From Bacillota bacterium (GTDB lineage: Bacteria > Bacillota > Sulfobacillia > Symbiobacteriales > Symbiobacteriaceae): a DNA stretch of 7,230 nucleotides. A program made the translations under genes and the position numbers. The stretch lies in NCBI GenBank assembly GCA_028287415.1, contig JAQBPS010000706.1, positions 1 to 7,230 on the forward strand. Direction: 5' to 3'. Under the pieces are notes generated by a model. It saw only the letters and a list, made by a program, of their open reading frames with translations, did not search any database and was not told the DNA's origin. This document shows positions 6,127 through 7,230 of this stretch, in pieces; within the stretch, counting starts at the first letter, position 1, and each line of letters starts with the position of its first letter.

Positions 6127-7230
6127 ATGTCCCAGCCGACCCGTCCCAGACGGCGCATCCATCAGGCGGCGCCCCCGGTGGCTCCCATGGTGCGCCGTGC
6201 CGTCGCTGAAGCGATCGCAGCGGTCGCCCCGGTCAGGAAGGACAAGGCCCTGCCGCTGCTCCAGCAGATTCAGGCACGCCTGGGCTCGCTGCCCGCCCCG
6301 GCGCTGGCCTGTGCCAGCCGGGTGAGCCGCATCCCGCTGGCGGACCTGAACGCCCTCGTCAGTTTCTATGACCTGTTAGCGGCCGATGATGACGGCGGAG
6401 TCGTCATCCATGTGTGCGATGATCTGATCTGCCGGCATGCAGCCGGGGCCGGAGCGCTGGCGGAGCGGCTGCGGGCGCTGGGCTGCAGGGTAGCGCAGGC
6501 CCCGTGCCTGGGGCAGTGCGACCGGGCGCCCGCGGCGCTGGAGACCCGACCGGTGCCGGCCGACGCCGACCCGACGCCACTCCCCCACACCTACGGCGGC
6601 TACGCCAGCTGGACCCTCCACGCCGACGCTGCCACCCGCCGGGGATGGCCCGACGGCTACACCCCCCTGCTGCTCGCCCGGTGCGGGCAGTACACCGACA
6701 TGCCCGGCTACCGCGCCGCAGGCGGCCTTCACGCCCTGGCCACCGCGCACACGCTGCAACCCGCGGCACTGGTAGCGCTGGTCAAGTCGTCCAAGCTGAT
6801 CGGCCGGGGCGGCGCCGCCTTCCCGACCGGCACCAAGTGGGAGGGCGTGCTGAATGCCCCCACCCCGCTCGGGCCCGGCCCCGACGGCGCCCTGAAGTAC
6901 GTCGTCGTCAACGCCGATGAATCGGAGCCCGGCACCTTCACCAACCGGATGCTGATGGAGGATGACCCCTTCGGCGTCGTTGAAGCGGCCCTGATTGCAG
7001 CGCATGCCGTCGGCGCCCAGCAGATCTACATCTACATACGCGGCGAATACCCGCTGGCCATCGAGCGGGTACATGCAGCCATTCACGCCTTCCACCACGC
7101 CGGCCTGGCCGGCGCTGTCAGCCTGGAGGTTCGCTGCGGCGGCGGGCGCTATATCTGCGGGGAGGAGACGGCCCTCTTCGCCTCCATCGAGGGCGAGCGG
7201 GGCACGCCCCGTGTGAAGCCCCCGTTCCCG
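6127..7230 (+). CDS. NuoE-NuoF fusion NADH-oxidising flavoprotein (3' end cut off)
   Basis: The 368 codons present stay open to the window edge. A basic N-terminal tail (1-40) is followed by a NuoE-like module: helical part 41-85, then a thioredoxin-like [2Fe-2S] domain with ligands Cys97-x4-Cys102 and Cys127-x3-Cys131. After a linker (about 135-175) comes the NuoF module with FMN/NAD-binding motifs GRGGAAFPTGTKW (226-238), NADESEPGTF (262-271) and CGGGRYICGEETAL (337-350). The SLBB region and the C-terminal [4Fe-4S] Cys motif lie beyond the window. Such proteins take electrons from NADH through FMN to iron-sulfur clusters, or reverse. Fused NuoE-NuoF is known in HoxF of NAD-linked hydrogenases and related diaphorase subunits, so complex I, bidirectional hydrogenase or NAD-dependent formate dehydrogenase are all possible. 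Standing first after a divergent promoter region, it probably opens a redox operon. Confidence 0.92.
   Translation, partial: MSQPTRPRRRIHQAAPPVAPMVRRAVAEAIAAVAPVRKDKALPLLQQIQARLGSLPAPALACASRVSRIPLADLNALVSFYDLLAADDDGGVVIHVCDDLICRHAAGAGALAERLRALGCRVAQAPCLGQCDRAPAALETRPVPADADPTPLPHTYGGYASWTLHADAATRRGWPDGYTPLLLARCGQYTDMPGYRAAGGLHALATAHTLQPAALVALVKSSKLIGRGGAAFPTGTKWEGVLNAPTPLGPGPDGALKYVVVNADESEPGTFTNRMLMEDDPFGVVEAALIAAHAVGAQQIYIYIRGEYPLAIERVHAAIHAFHHAGLAGAVSLEVRCGGGRYICGEETALFASIEGERGTPRVKPPFP

Noticed and set aside
5988..6158. Longer peptidase start at 6158
   Set aside because: The extra 57 residues would overlap the divergent gene's start and have no family similarity I can see; ATG at 5987 has an ideal AGGAGG.
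6376..7098. 240-codon minus-strand frame within the NuoE-NuoF gene
   Set aside because: The plus strand carries all flavoprotein and cluster motifs; the Gly/Val-rich reverse frame is a composition effect.

Overview
The window is high-GC DNA, apart from an AT-richer first ~490 bases. Strong AGGAGG-type ribosome binding sites precede most genes, and GTG and probably TTG are used as starts. This fits a high-GC, Gram-positive-type bacterium, possibly a Symbiobacterium-like Firmicute. That assignment is inference from composition and gene style; no rRNA or marker gene is present.

Layout. Positions 1-491 hold no convincing gene. They are dominated by a 197-bp, nearly palindromic element (91-287) with perfect 16-bp terminal inverted repeats, followed by a second, left-truncated copy (322-485). 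The second copy ends at the ribosome binding site of the first gene. Two plus-strand genes follow, probably co-transcribed: a Qnr-like pentapeptide-repeat protein (492-1121) and a HAD-superfamily hydrolase (1153-1992). Convergent to them, on the minus strand, is a MacB-type ABC exporter pair: permease (2731-3894) then ATPase (2057-2716). A 23-codon ORF overlaps the ATPase stop in an ATGA arrangement. Further upstream on the minus strand is an S9-family serine peptidase (4059-5987), which ends in a clear intrinsic terminator (4013-4047). The peptidase and exporter are therefore probably separate transcription units. Divergent from the peptidase, a NuoE-NuoF fusion flavoprotein starts at 6127 and runs off the window end.

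How the genes relate. The ATPase and permease form one membrane complex. The pentapeptide and HAD genes are neighbours with no obvious biochemical link. The NuoE-NuoF fusion probably begins a redox operon (NADH-dependent complex, NAD-linked formate dehydrogenase or hydrogenase) whose remainder lies outside. The genes belong to known families. I do not see an obviously new defence or mobile system. The least explained structure is the palindromic repeat region at the left end.
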